64,000 nucleotides of DNA from contig JAVERC010000008.1 in assembly GCA_034007295.1 (NCBI GenBank), positions 1 to 64,000 on the forward strand, given 5' to 3'. Positions 25,537 through 34,539 of the stretch are shown here, piece after piece. Numbering within the stretch: position 1 is the stretch's first letter; each line of letters opens with the position of its first letter. The notes under the pieces are model-generated. The model saw nothing but the letters and a program-made list of their open reading frames with translations. It had not been told where the DNA came from and did not search any database. The translations under genes were made by a program, and so were the position numbers. The DNA is from JACKCP01 sp034007295. Its GTDB lineage: Bacteria > Desulfobacterota > Desulfobacteria > Desulfobacterales > JACKCP01.

Positions 25537-26262
25537 ATGGCCTATATTCATAAATATTTTGAAAATGGTGATAAAAAACTTTTAAAACAGATTGTAATTC
25601 TAATTTTTATAGCTTTATTTCTTGGCTTTTTCATGGCAGTGACATCCGATGATTTAAGATCTGAATGGCTTTTTATTCTTGGAGCAGCATGCTTTGTCAC
25701 AATTGTTTTTCTGGTGATTTCATTCAGGACAAACCCTCTTGGATGGATAAAGCTTACTGCAAAGAAAAAATTTGAAAAAATTGAAAATTCATCTGAAAAG
25801 ATAAATACAGTACTTGAAACCCTTGATAACAGGTGTTTTGTTTTTACCTGGCTTATTATGGAATTTTTTCAGATAGATCATCTTGTAATAACTCCAAAGG
25901 GCGTTTTTGTTATTGCTGCTGTAGAAGACGGGAACTTCACCATTGAAAATGAGGTTCTGTCAAATATGGAAGGAAGCCTTGAAAAACAATGCACAAAATT
26001 GTGGCGTGTGTGCAATATGATTAATATTTTATTTAAAAAAGGATTCAATACTCATTTGATGCCTGTTCCGGTTATTGCTTCAACTGAGGCTGAATTTGTA
26101 AATATTAATAATTTCAAAGGCATTTATATTATGCCTTCATCTGAACTTGGCAGCTTTATATCTCGTAAAAAGGATACCCTTGATGAAAAAAAAGCAGCTG
26201 GGTTTGCTAGGTTTGTTGCAGAGCGTTATATTTTCAGAGAAGGAAATCCAAAACAAAAATAG
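25537..26262 (+). CDS. Membrane-anchored NERD-like domain protein
   Basis: 241-aa protein. Two adjacent N-terminal helices (about residues 18-36 and 44-62) precede a domain resembling NERD (nuclease-related): LDNRCFVFTWLIMEFFQIDHLVITPKGVFVIAAVEDGNFT, then EGSLEKQCTKLWRVCNMI. In typical NERD proteins the strand after GVFVIE carries a Glu-x-Lys pair. Here it reads AAVED, so nuclease activity is doubtful. AGGAG precedes the ATG. Its role is unknown; it stands alone between the permease terminator and a convergent chemoreceptor gene. Confidence 0.6.
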   Translation: MAYIHKYFENGDKKLLKQIVILIFIALFLGFFMAVTSDDLRSEWLFILGAACFVTIVFLVISFRTNPLGWIKLTAKKKFEKIENSSEKINTVLETLDNRCFVFTWLIMEFFQIDHLVITPKGVFVIAAVEDGNFTIENEVLSNMEGSLEKQCTKLWRVCNMINILFKKGFNTHLMPVPVIASTEAEFVNINNFKGIYIMPSSELGSFISRKKDTLDEKKAAGFARFVAERYIFREGNPKQK

Positions 26263-26268
26263 ATTTTT

Positions 26269-27972
26269 TTAAATTTTAAATTTTTCCACCATTTTACTTA
26301 GGTTGTTTGCAAGAACATTAAGTTCCTTTGCACTGTCCATAACTTGCCTGCTACCAGACTGAATATTTTCTACAGCATAGTTTACAGCTTCAATGTCTTC
26401 TGTAACAGTTTCTGAAATTATAGATGTTTTGTTTATGCTTTTATTAATTTCCTCAAGACCTTCCCCTGCCTGGGCAACATTTCCAGAAACTTCACTTACT
26501 GCGGCAGACTGTTCTTCAATTGCTGACGCAACAGATATTACAATAGAATCGATTTTGTATATAGTTTCAAGGATATGCTCAATTGCATCTGTTGATTCCT
26601 TTGTTGTTTTTTGGACACCGGAAATTTTTGAATTTATTTCCTTTGTAGCCTTTGCTGTCTGTTCTGCAAGGGTTTTTATTTCAGAGGCAACAACTGCAAA
26701 ACCTTTGCCTGCTTCTCCTGCCCTTGCTGCTTCTATTGTCGCATTAAGAGCTAAAAGGTTTGTCTGATCAGAAATATCTGAAATTGCTTCTGTTACTTTG
26801 CTTATGTCCATGGCAGCTTCATTAAGTTCCCTGACTTTGGCTGAAACATTTTGAGCTTTTTCAACTGCATCAGAAGTTGTTCGGCTGCCTTGTGAAGTGT
26901 TTTTTGAAACTTCGCTTATTGTTGCAGTCATTTCCTCAGCTGCTGTAACAATTATTCTTATATTTGAAGAAGCCTGTTCTGTAGCTGCTGCAACGCTGTT
27001 CATATTGGAACTCATTTCAGCAGATGTTTTGGAAACTTTATGAGATTTTTCTGCTGTCTGGCCGGAGCTTGCTGAAATTTCCTCAGAAGCATGGGTAAGG
27101 TCTGATGAGGAACTATTGAGTGTTTTGGTGTTTGATATAATTTTTCTAAACATTTCCCTTAAATTTTCAGACATGGAATTAAGAGCTTCAATGAGAATTC
27201 CTGCTTCATCTTTTCTGTGAAGTCTTATTCTTTGGGTAAGATCACCTTTAGACATGTTATTTGCAAAACCAACAGCTTCAAGAATAGGCCCTCTGATGGA
27301 AACAGTAATTGCAGTTCCAAGTAAAATACTCAAAATTATTCCTGCAAAAAGTAAGATTCCAATTACAAATCTTGACTTGTTTCCCTTAGCTGCAATTGTT
27401 TCAGCATCGTTTTCCATGAGCTTTATTGCAGAATTAAGAATTAGGTCTACATTTGATTCAAAATCATAGATATTTTGCTTAAGGCTTTCCATCATTTGAT
27501 TGGCCTGCTGGGGAGTAATATCTTTTTGATTGAGTATTTTTTGTGAAAGGTAAATAAAGCCTTTATTGTATTTTAGATAAGACTCTAGGGCATTGTGTGC
27601 AGATGTTTCTGCTTCGGAGATAAGATAATCGTTTTTTTCAATATCTGAAATAATATTTTTCATGAGAGGTTTTGTTTTTTCAGCAGCTTTTTTAAATCTT
27701 TCAATATATTTAAGCTGGGCATGAGTGTCTCCAATATTTAGGAAAAAATCTTTTTCAAATCTTCTGTGCTGGAGAGCAAAAATTTTTAAGTCTTCTGCTT
27801 CAATGAGAAATCTGAGGTTTGCTTTTACCATAATGTCAACATCACTAATTGTACTTGAAATTCGGAAAAAACCAATGGAGCCTATAATTATGATTATAAA
27901 AGATGCCAGGCCAAAACCGAAAATAAGTTTTTTTCCGATTGATATGTTCCTAAACCATTTAATTAATTTCAT
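26269..27972 (-). CDS. Methyl-accepting chemotaxis protein
   Basis: 567-aa chemoreceptor. TM1 spans about residues 13-33. A helical periplasmic sensor with DLKIFALQHRRFEKDF resembles the helical bimodular (HBM) type that binds small acids. TM2 is near residue 205, followed by HAMP and a long coiled-coil signalling domain with the hairpin tip DQTNLLALNATIEAARAGEAGKGFAVVA. AGGGGT precedes the ATG. No che genes lie nearby, so it feeds a chemotaxis array encoded elsewhere. The ligand is not readable. Confidence 0.92.
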   Translation of the reverse strand: MKLIKWFRNISIGKKLIFGFGLASFIIIIIGSIGFFRISSTISDVDIMVKANLRFLIEAEDLKIFALQHRRFEKDFFLNIGDTHAQLKYIERFKKAAEKTKPLMKNIISDIEKNDYLISEAETSAHNALESYLKYNKGFIYLSQKILNQKDITPQQANQMMESLKQNIYDFESNVDLILNSAIKLMENDAETIAAKGNKSRFVIGILLFAGIILSILLGTAITVSIRGPILEAVGFANNMSKGDLTQRIRLHRKDEAGILIEALNSMSENLREMFRKIISNTKTLNSSSSDLTHASEEISASSGQTAEKSHKVSKTSAEMSSNMNSVAAATEQASSNIRIIVTAAEEMTATISEVSKNTSQGSRTTSDAVEKAQNVSAKVRELNEAAMDISKVTEAISDISDQTNLLALNATIEAARAGEAGKGFAVVASEIKTLAEQTAKATKEINSKISGVQKTTKESTDAIEHILETIYKIDSIVISVASAIEEQSAAVSEVSGNVAQAGEGLEEINKSINKTSIISETVTEDIEAVNYAVENIQSGSRQVMDSAKELNVLANNLSKMVEKFKI

Positions 27973-28226
27973 TGTGACCCCTTGAATTATATTTTTGATC
28001 TTGGATAGTTTAAATATTTTTTAATAAAAAAATACTATGCAATGCTCAATTCAGGTATGAATAAGGTTTTCATTAAAAATATACAAAAAGCTTTATTCTG
28101 GCTTGCAGTTTTTATCCTTAACAGGAAGAAAATTTGAAATGCTTGATTTATTTTTAATTTTACGTCTAAAAAAAAGTTTGTAAATTATTATTTTAATAAT
28201 GATTATTAATTTTTGGAAAAAGGCTT

Positions 28227-29810
28227 TTATTTCCCATGATCAAAAGAATTGCCATTTATTTCAGATACAATATATTTGTCTCTGAGTTTTATTGTCTTGC
28301 CGGCAATAAAGGCATCAGGTATTTCTAGTTTGATTTTTTTAAAGTCTGATTTTGAGCAAGTGAAAAGAAGTTCATAATCTTCTCCTCCTGAAATAACATA
28401 TTCCAAGGGATTTTTATTGAAACGGGTACAAAATTTATGAAGTTCAGGATGAATTGATATAGTTGAGCTGTCAATAAAAGCAGTCAATCTAGAAGCCTTT
28501 GCAATATGGGATAAATCTCCAAAAAGTCCGTCGCTTATATCTGTTACACAACAGATTTTAAAAGTTTCAAGAATTTTTGCTTCATTAAATTTGGGTTTTG
28601 GTTTTTTAAATGAATTTATTAAAAAATCAAAACCTTCAATATTTTTTTCAAGTATTTCAAGCCCAGCTTTGGAAAGGCCCAGAAATCCTGTTGAACAGAT
28701 AAGATCACCTTCTTTTGCCTCTGATCTTTTTGGAAAAATTTCACTTCCTTCACCAATGGCAAAAAGGTCAATGCTGAGTTTTTCCGAAGAAGAAATGTTT
28801 CCTCCTCCTATTGAGCAGTTGTATATTGAAAGATTTTCATCAATTCCCCTGTAAAGCTCTAAAACATCCTCGTCTGAAACATATTCAGGAAGGCCAAGAT
28901 TTATGAAAACGGATACAGGTTTTGCATAGGATGCAGCAAGATCGCTCAGGCAGACTGATACAGCCTTGAATCCAATTTCATGAAAGCTCTGCCATGAAAG
29001 TCTGAAATGAATATCTTCCCTTTGGGTGTCAGTTGAGATTACAGGGCTTTTCATGCCAAATAAAAGTGCAGCATCATCACCTGCACTTATTTTTAAATTT
29101 TTATTAAAGGAATCAAATCTGCAAAGTTTTTTTATCAGTTCAAATTCATTTTTCCATTTTTCCCTGATTTGAGGCAGGCTGATTTTTAGAGCAGAAGAAA
29201 GATGTTTTGAAGCCTCATAAATACTGCTTTCTCCTGTCACAGCACTGATAACACATATTCCCAAGGCTCCAGTCTCAATAACTGAGTTGCAGTTTTTAAT
29301 GTTTATTCCGCCAATTCCAACAACAGGCAGAGTTGTTTTGGAGGTGATTTTTGATACAAAACCAAGCCCGCAGGCTTTTTTTGCATCTTTTTTTGTATTA
29401 GTGGGAAATACAGGCCCAAGTCCAATATAATCGCATTGTGAAAAATCAGTGTTTTCAAATTCGTATAAATCCGAAATCGAAATGCCGATTATTTTATTTT
29501 TTCCAATAATGTTTCTTGCACTAAAAGGTGAAAAATCATCTTGGCCAAGATGAATTCCGTCTGCATCAACAGCTTTAGCAAGTAAAATATTATCATTTAT
29601 AATAAATGGAATTTTATTGAGCTTTAAAAATTTTTTTATTTCATAGACTTCATCAATATGGCCTGGCAAAAAATTTTTATTTCTGTACTGAACAATTGTA
29701 GCACCACCCAAAACAGCCTCTTTTACCTGATCAAGCATGGATATATTTGTGTTCTGGTGGTCTGTAATAAAATAAAATTTTAAATGTTTTTTTAAATTTT
29801 TTTTATACAT
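28227..29810 (-). CDS. thiEL: ThiE-ThiL fusion: thiamine phosphate synthase + thiamine-monophosphate kinase
   Basis: 527-aa bifunctional enzyme for the last two steps of thiamine diphosphate synthesis. Residues about 1-205 are ThiE (ATIVQYRNKN, DADGIHLGQDD, YIGLGPVFPTNTK, PVVGIGGI). Residues about 218-520 are ThiL, an AIR synthase/PurM-fold kinase (GDDAALL, STDTQREDIHF, GGGNISSSEKLSID, CVTDISDGLFGD, VISGGEDYELLF). The joint is a short linker with no stop codon or overlap, so it is a true fusion. It overlaps the upstream HD gene by 8 bp. No TPP riboswitch was seen upstream of the operon. Confidence 0.92.
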   Translation of the reverse strand: MYKKNLKKHLKFYFITDHQNTNISMLDQVKEAVLGGATIVQYRNKNFLPGHIDEVYEIKKFLKLNKIPFIINDNILLAKAVDADGIHLGQDDFSPFSARNIIGKNKIIGISISDLYEFENTDFSQCDYIGLGPVFPTNTKKDAKKACGLGFVSKITSKTTLPVVGIGGINIKNCNSVIETGALGICVISAVTGESSIYEASKHLSSALKISLPQIREKWKNEFELIKKLCRFDSFNKNLKISAGDDAALLFGMKSPVISTDTQREDIHFRLSWQSFHEIGFKAVSVCLSDLAASYAKPVSVFINLGLPEYVSDEDVLELYRGIDENLSIYNCSIGGGNISSSEKLSIDLFAIGEGSEIFPKRSEAKEGDLICSTGFLGLSKAGLEILEKNIEGFDFLINSFKKPKPKFNEAKILETFKICCVTDISDGLFGDLSHIAKASRLTAFIDSSTISIHPELHKFCTRFNKNPLEYVISGGEDYELLFTCSKSDFKKIKLEIPDAFIAGKTIKLRDKYIVSEINGNSFDHGK

Positions 29811-30345
29811 TGAATCTTAAATGCCATTGTCTGAATATATCAAGATGATTCCCGCCGTAACCTGCAAGCATTTTTTCTACTTTTTCCGGAGTTTTTTCTT
29901 TTTCAAGATTGTTTGGGTTTTTTGAAAAAAATTTGTCAGCATAGCAGATTATCTGTTCTTCAAGAGTAACCGGTATCATATCTTTTAAGGGTAGGGGGAG
30001 TTTTTTTTCTATTATTTCTTCTCTGGTAATGCCTGTTCCTGTGTGTCTTTCACAGATAAGTGCATGCTTTGGAAGTCCTTCTTCCTCAAGCATTTTTTTT
30101 CCTAGAATTCCATGACATATATAAGGATGATTTCCATTGCATCCAATATCCGGAGCATGGGTGTAAATCATTCCTATGTCATGAAGCATTGAGCCCTCAA
30201 ACAAAAGGTCCTTATCTGTTTTTTCACTTAAATTAGAGGCAATTTTAAGTGCTTTTTCTGCAACAAGCCTGCTGTGTATCAAAAGCACTTGTTTTGCCTT
30301 TTCATTATTTTGATAATATTTGTCTATTATTTTAAATATATCCAT
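29803..30345 (-). CDS. HD-domain phosphohydrolase
   Basis: 180-aa HD-family protein. The metal-binding motif is GSMLHDIGMIYTH near residue 52, with an upstream His (LLIHSRLVAEKAL), downstream HPYICHGILG and the late Asp in ICYADKFFS. It belongs to the small YedJ/HDIG-like proteins of unknown substrate. It lies between prfB and thiEL in a tightly packed operon (8 bp overlap with thiEL). A role in nucleotide salvage or phosphate ester hydrolysis is all that can be inferred. Confidence 0.85.
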   Translation of the reverse strand: MDIFKIIDKYYQNNEKAKQVLLIHSRLVAEKALKIASNLSEKTDKDLLFEGSMLHDIGMIYTHAPDIGCNGNHPYICHGILGKKMLEEEGLPKHALICERHTGTGITREEIIEKKLPLPLKDMIPVTLEEQIICYADKFFSKNPNNLEKEKTPEKVEKMLAGYGGNHLDIFRQWHLRFNV

Positions 30346-30353
30346 ATTAAAGC

Positions 30354-31452
30354 CTATGAAGATGCTGAAAAAAGTGCAGCTTCAATAAAATTGTCAAGAT
30401 CTCCGTCTAAAACTGCCTGGGAGTTTCCTGTTTCCTGGCCTGTTCTGTGATCTTTTATCATTTGATAAGGATGAAGAATATATGAGCGTATCTGGCTTCC
30501 CCATGCAATATCATCCTTGCCGTCATGGAGTTCCTGGAGTTTTTCATCCTGTTTTTGCTTTTCAAGCTGATACAGCCTTGATTTTATAACACTCATGCAG
30601 ATGTCTTTGTTTCTATGCTGTGATTTTTCCTGCTGACACTGGGCAACAATACCTGTTGGTATATGTGTAATTCTTACAGCAGAACTTGTTTTGTTAACAT
30701 GCTGTCCGCCGGCACCGCTTGCCCTGAATACATCTATTCTTAAATCTTTTTCCTCAATTTCAATGTTTATTTCCCTCTCAATTTCAGGATACACAAAAAC
30801 TGAGGCAAAGGATGTCTGTCTTTTTCCGTTGGCATTGAAGGGAGAAATCCTTACAAGTCTGTGCACTCCGTTTTCCGTTTTGAGATATCCAAATGCATAA
30901 TCTCCTTTTACAGAAAAAGTAACGCTTTTTATACCTGCCTCATCTCCTGGCTGGAGGTCAATAATTCCGGTTTTATAACCTCTTGATTCACACCATCTCA
31001 AATACATTCTGAACAGCATTTCAGACCAGTCCTGTGCTTCTGTTCCTCCTGCACCTGCATTTATTGATAAAATTGCACTGCATGTGTCGTCTTCACCGTT
31101 GAGCATTAGCTGTAGTGAAAATTTATGTATTTGTTTTTCAAGGGATAAAAGATCTTTTTCAATGTCCTTTATCACTGATTCGTCATTCTCTTCTGAAGCA
31201 AGTTCAAGAAGCTCATCATTTTCAAGGATAGAGTTTTTAAGATTTTTAAAGAGATCCAGCTTGTCTTTAAGTGCAGTTCTCTCTTTTAATACTGGAGCTG
31301 CTCCATCTGGATTGTCCCAGAAGTCAGGCCTTGAAATCTGTGCTTCAATTTCTTCTAATCTGAATTCAATTGAAGCCGGGTCAAAGACACTCCTTGATCT
31401 GATTTAGTCTTTTGTCGCATTCTGAAATAATCTGTTTTAATTCTGCACTCAT
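30354..31452 (-). CDS. prfB: Peptide chain release factor 2 with programmed +1 frameshift
   Basis: RF2, about 365 aa, recognises UAA and UGA at the ribosome. The ATG at 31452 opens a 23-codon frame ending in an in-frame TGA (31383-31381). The rest continues in the +1 frame from Asp (DPASIEF). The slippery site CTT TGA C is preceded by an internal Shine-Dalgarno AAGGAG (31395-31390), exactly the autoregulatory frameshift known in E. coli prfB. Later motifs are RISPFNANGKRQTSFAS (SPF stop-codon reader) and ASGAGGQHVNKT (GGQ catalytic loop). The ATG overlaps the lnt stop (ATGA). Confidence 0.96.
31381..31395 (-). promoter_or_regulatory. prfB frameshift signal
   Basis: AAGGAG, 3-nt spacer, then CTTTGA followed by C. 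When RF2 is scarce the ribosome pauses at TGA and shifts +1, restoring RF2. Confidence 0.95.
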
Positions 31453-32993
31453 TTTAATTCTCCTTTTTTATTTTTTTTGCGTTTTAAATAAACCAAAAAG
31501 CCATGGGATAATAGCACAAATGTGCAAGTATATGCAAAAAAATCTCCATATTTTGTATATATAGTTTTTTCTTCAATCAGAGGAACATTTTCAATAATTG
31601 TTTTTGTTTCAAAAAGTCCTGTTTTTGAAATGATTTCACCTGTTGGAAGAATATGTGCAGAAATTCCAGTGTTTGCACATCTTGCAACGGTTCTTTTGTT
31701 TTCAACTGCTCTAAGTACTGAAATTGCAAGATGCTGATGAGGACCTGCTGTTTTTCCAAACCATGCATCATTTGTAAGATTTATTATAATATTTGCACCG
31801 TTTTTAACCTGGTCTTTTACAAGCCCTGGAAAAATTATTTCAAAGCAAATTTTTACACCAGCTCTTATTTTATTGTGATCAAAGGTCAAATTTGTTTTGC
31901 CAGGATTGAATTCTCCTGAAGGAACAATAAATTTTGAAAAAAAAGGGAAGTATTTTTTTAGGGGAATATATTCTCCAAAAGGAACAAGATGGATTTTGTC
32001 ATAAAAATTAAATTGATTGTTTTCAAGGGGAAAGAGCTGTGCTCTGTTTTTTAATATATAGCCGGAATTTTGATTTTTTATATCAAGAAATCCTATAATC
32101 AGGTTTCCGTATTTTTGTGCAAATTCATCAATTGAATATAAAATTTTATTATCTAGAAAAATGGGGTAGGGAATTGCTGTTTCAGGCCATATTGCAAGGT
32201 CAAATTTTTCAGTCACTGTTTTTGTAAGTTCGAAATGCTTTTCAAGCATAGATTTTACATTATTTCCATGTTTTTTTTCGGGTAAAATATTAGCCTGTAC
32301 AAGAGCTGTTTTTATATGTTCAGATTTGCTTATTAGTTGTTTTGTGTTTTTTAAATTTTTATTTCCGTACAAGGCTATAAAAATTGTTATTGAAGCTGTT
32401 AAAAGGCAAATTATAATATTTTTTGGGGCTGTTAAATTTTTTTTTTGAAATGCAGAATTGAGCAGAATAAAAAGTGCACAATTTATTAATACTATATAAA
32501 AGGTAATGCCATAAACTCCGGTGATTGAAGAAATTTGTACAAGAGATAAATTTTTAAATTGTGAATATCCTGCAAAAACCCATGGAAATCCTGAAAAAAG
32601 AAAAGATGAAAAAAAGTCAAGGCTTGTCCATAGAGCAGGAATTAAAAAAAGTGATAAAATTGGTTTTTTTTCAGTATCAGGAAAGAGAATGCTGAAAATA
32701 CCTGTATAAATGCCAAGGTAAAATCCAAGAAGTACAATTGCAGCAAAGGATGAAACAATTGGAAGTCCCCCATAGTTTGATATGGTTGGAACAAGCCAGA
32801 TTAATGATGATGTGTAAATTATTGTGCCTGCAATAAGGCCTGTTTTAAATTTTTTTTTAGAGGCTGTGATTATTGTAAATAAAGGAATAAGAGAAAACCA
32901 GATTAAAAATTCAAAGCCATATCCGGAAAATGAAAGTGTGAAAAGAACTGCTGAAAAGAAAAAGTAAAATAGATATTTTGCAATAGTCTTCAT
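31449..32993 (-). CDS. lnt: Apolipoprotein N-acyltransferase
   Basis: 514-aa inner-membrane enzyme that adds the third acyl chain to lipoproteins. The N-terminal half is about six to eight hydrophobic helices (ending near LLTASITIFIALYG). The C-terminal half is a periplasmic nitrilase-type domain: the Glu of WPETAIPYP, the Lys region DKIHLVPFGEYIP, the Cys of GVKICFEIIFP and NLTNDAWFG. The ATG at 32993 is chosen because AGAAAGG precedes it; a GTG/ATG further upstream adds residues without support. It overlaps prfB by 4 bp. Several lipoprotein genes in the window are potential substrates. Confidence 0.92.
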   Translation of the reverse strand: MKTIAKYLFYFFFSAVLFTLSFSGYGFEFLIWFSLIPLFTIITASKKKFKTGLIAGTIIYTSSLIWLVPTISNYGGLPIVSSFAAIVLLGFYLGIYTGIFSILFPDTEKKPILSLFLIPALWTSLDFFSSFLFSGFPWVFAGYSQFKNLSLVQISSITGVYGITFYIVLINCALFILLNSAFQKKNLTAPKNIIICLLTASITIFIALYGNKNLKNTKQLISKSEHIKTALVQANILPEKKHGNNVKSMLEKHFELTKTVTEKFDLAIWPETAIPYPIFLDNKILYSIDEFAQKYGNLIIGFLDIKNQNSGYILKNRAQLFPLENNQFNFYDKIHLVPFGEYIPLKKYFPFFSKFIVPSGEFNPGKTNLTFDHNKIRAGVKICFEIIFPGLVKDQVKNGANIIINLTNDAWFGKTAGPHQHLAISVLRAVENKRTVARCANTGISAHILPTGEIISKTGLFETKTIIENVPLIEEKTIYTKYGDFFAYTCTFVLLSHGFLVYLKRKKNKKGELK

Positions 32994-33144
32994 TGATATG
33001 CAAACCTTTCTGCAATGCAATTAACCTTGAAATTTAAAGATTAATTGTGATATATAGAAAAAGATTACTTAGCACAATAAAATTTATTTTGCACCGCATT
33101 ATACATTCCTTCTTTATGAATATTTCAGGTATATGGAGAAAAAT

Positions 33145-33450
33145 ATGAGCGAGATAATAAAAAATGATGATCATGTCCTTGTAAAGCCAGGTACTGATAT
33201 TGTCGCATCAATGGCTGAAGGCTTCAGAAGCGAGTTGCAGAAAATTATTGAAGAAGAAGGCAAAGACATAATTATAGATATGGACGGAGTAGAAATGGTA
33301 GACTCTGTTGGTATCGGAGTTATTATTGCCACCCACAATACTCTTGGCAAGATCGAAAAAAAACTCAAGGTTATAAATATTATGAAAGATATTCATAGTC
33401 TTTTTACTACAATGAGACTTGACAGACATTTTGTGATAGAAAGCCACTAA
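33145..33450 (+). CDS. STAS-domain anti-sigma factor antagonist-like protein
   Basis: 101-aa single-domain STAS protein of the SpoIIAA/RsbV type. The phosphorylatable Ser is expected in MVDSVGIGVII (DSVG; VDSVGI is the family signature). A partner-switching kinase is not encoded nearby. GGAGAAAAAT precedes the ATG at 33145, which is therefore preferred over the in-frame ATG at 33133. A terminator follows. Confidence 0.88.
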   Translation: MSEIIKNDDHVLVKPGTDIVASMAEGFRSELQKIIEEEGKDIIIDMDGVEMVDSVGIGVIIATHNTLGKIEKKLKVINIMKDIHSLFTTMRLDRHFVIESH

Positions 33451-33466
33451 TCTTATTTTTAAAAAC

Positions 33467-33501
33467 AAAAAAGCAGACTTTATTAAAAAGCCTGCTTTTT
33501 T
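33467..33501. terminator. Bidirectional terminator between STAS gene and tRNA-Pro
   Basis: Stem AAAAAAGCAG (33467-33476) / CTGCTTTTTT (33492-33501). It has T runs on both strands, so it ends the plus-strand STAS transcript and the minus-strand tRNA-Pro. Confidence 0.85.
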
Positions 33502-33578
33502 TGGTCGGGGCGGCAGGATTCGAACCTGCGACACCTTGGTCCCAAACCAAGTGCGCTGCCAGACTGCGCTACGCCCCG
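33502..33578 (-). tRNA. tRNA-Pro (anticodon TGG)
   Basis: 77 nt with acceptor CGGGGCG / CGCCCCG, D-arm, anticodon loop TTTGGGA (TGG), T-arm GGTTCGAATCC and encoded CCA. All four arms pair. Confidence 0.97.
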
Positions 33579-33654
33579 TTTCATAAGAACGTCAATCAAC
33601 TATCATTCTTTTTTTTTAATTACAAGAGAAAAATTAAAAATTATTTAAATTTTT

Positions 33655-34314
33655 TTAGTTGTGTGGATTTTTCCCAAAAAAATCAGTTATTCCTTTTGAA
33701 ATAGAGTCTGCAATGTCATTTATATAATCAGGTGATTTCATTATTATAGATTGTGAGGCAGAGTTAAGGTTCCCTGTTTCAACTAGTACAAATGGCATAA
33801 GAAGGTTTGATGCAATATTGAAATAAGCATTTATGACCAGTACTTTTTTATTTTTTAATTCAAATTGTTTTTGAATGGCATACCATGGTTTTTTTTTAGT
33901 AAGGATGTCTTCTGTATTCTCATTGTATCCAATAAAAATATTGTTATTAACTGTTTGGTTAAAGGTAGAGCCTGAATGAATTGATAAAAAGAGTTTATGA
34001 TTACCTGAGTTTGCAATGTCCACTCTTTGTGTATCTGACATGGAGTAATCAGATGTTCTTGTAAGTGTTACCTTAAAGTTGCTGCTAAGCTTGTTTTTTA
34101 TTGCAAAGGCAAGGTAGAGATTAAAATTTTTTTCTTCTAGATTGGAAACTGATTTGGCACCTTTATCATTACCGCCGTGGCCTGGGTCAATAATTATACT
34201 GATTTTAGAATTTGAAAAATTTGGCTCAAAGCAATAGGCACATAAGTGAGGCGATAATAAAAAAATAAAAAAAAAGAGCAATTTCGGTATATTCGAGGTT
34301 TTTTTTAAGTTCAT
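33655..34314 (-). CDS. N-acetylmuramoyl-L-alanine amidase (Amidase_3, secreted)
   Basis: 219-aa zinc amidase that cleaves the peptide from peptidoglycan. It has a signal peptide (LLFFFIFLLSPHLCAYC) and the Amidase_3 fold: IDPGHGGNDKGA (first zinc His), Glu of LEEKNFN, SIHSG (second His; usually IHAN) and VETGN (catalytic Glu). It is a minimal catalytic-domain protein without AMIN or SH3 targeting domains. ATG at 34314 preferred to the GTG at 34326. The slightly odd IHSGS suggests a divergent subgroup but the key residues are there. Confidence 0.85.
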   Translation of the reverse strand: MNLKKTSNIPKLLFFFIFLLSPHLCAYCFEPNFSNSKISIIIDPGHGGNDKGAKSVSNLEEKNFNLYLAFAIKNKLSSNFKVTLTRTSDYSMSDTQRVDIANSGNHKLFLSIHSGSTFNQTVNNNIFIGYNENTEDILTKKKPWYAIQKQFELKNKKVLVINAYFNIASNLLMPFVLVETGNLNSASQSIIMKSPDYINDIADSISKGITDFFGKNPHN

Positions 34315-34423
34315 TTTTCTTGACACCCGGTGTTTTAGGTATTAATTTCACCTATTTTATGGTATTAAAACAATCTGTATTTAATGCTCATTTATGATAA
34401 TTTTTTTTTATAGTCAAACAATA

Positions 34424-34452
34424 TTGACTTTTTTGGCTTTATGGTTTTAATT
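34424..34452 (+). promoter_or_regulatory. Candidate sigma-70 promoter of tig
   Basis: TTGACT (34424-34429), 17-bp spacer, then TTAATT (34447-34452). It is the best -35/-10 match upstream of the trigger factor gene and would give a leader of about 80 nt. Confidence 0.5.
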
Positions 34453-34461
34453 TAAGAATTT

Positions 34462-34489
34462 GCCCTGAGCATAAGGCTTTGGGCTTTTT
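34462..34489 (+). terminator. Terminator-like hairpin in the tig leader
   Basis: GCCC-TG-AGC-ATAAG-GCT-TT-GGGC followed by five T. The two stem blocks are separated by a 2x2 internal loop. It sits between the candidate promoter and tig, so it may attenuate expression; no plus-strand gene upstream needs it. Confidence 0.5.
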
Positions 34490-34539
34490 AATTTATGTTA
34501 TTTATGTCTTTAAAGTAAAATTTTGAAGGAAGGAAGAAT

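Noticed and set aside
30354..31452. prfB read as a broken gene with an in-frame stop
   Set aside because: The stop is the programmed CTT TGA C site with an upstream AAGGAG, and the downstream frame is intact.
32994..33144. TPP riboswitch upstream of the lnt-prfB-HD-thiEL operon
   Set aside because: The conserved thi-box blocks (CTGAGA and the ACCTGATC-type segment) are not present in the leader.
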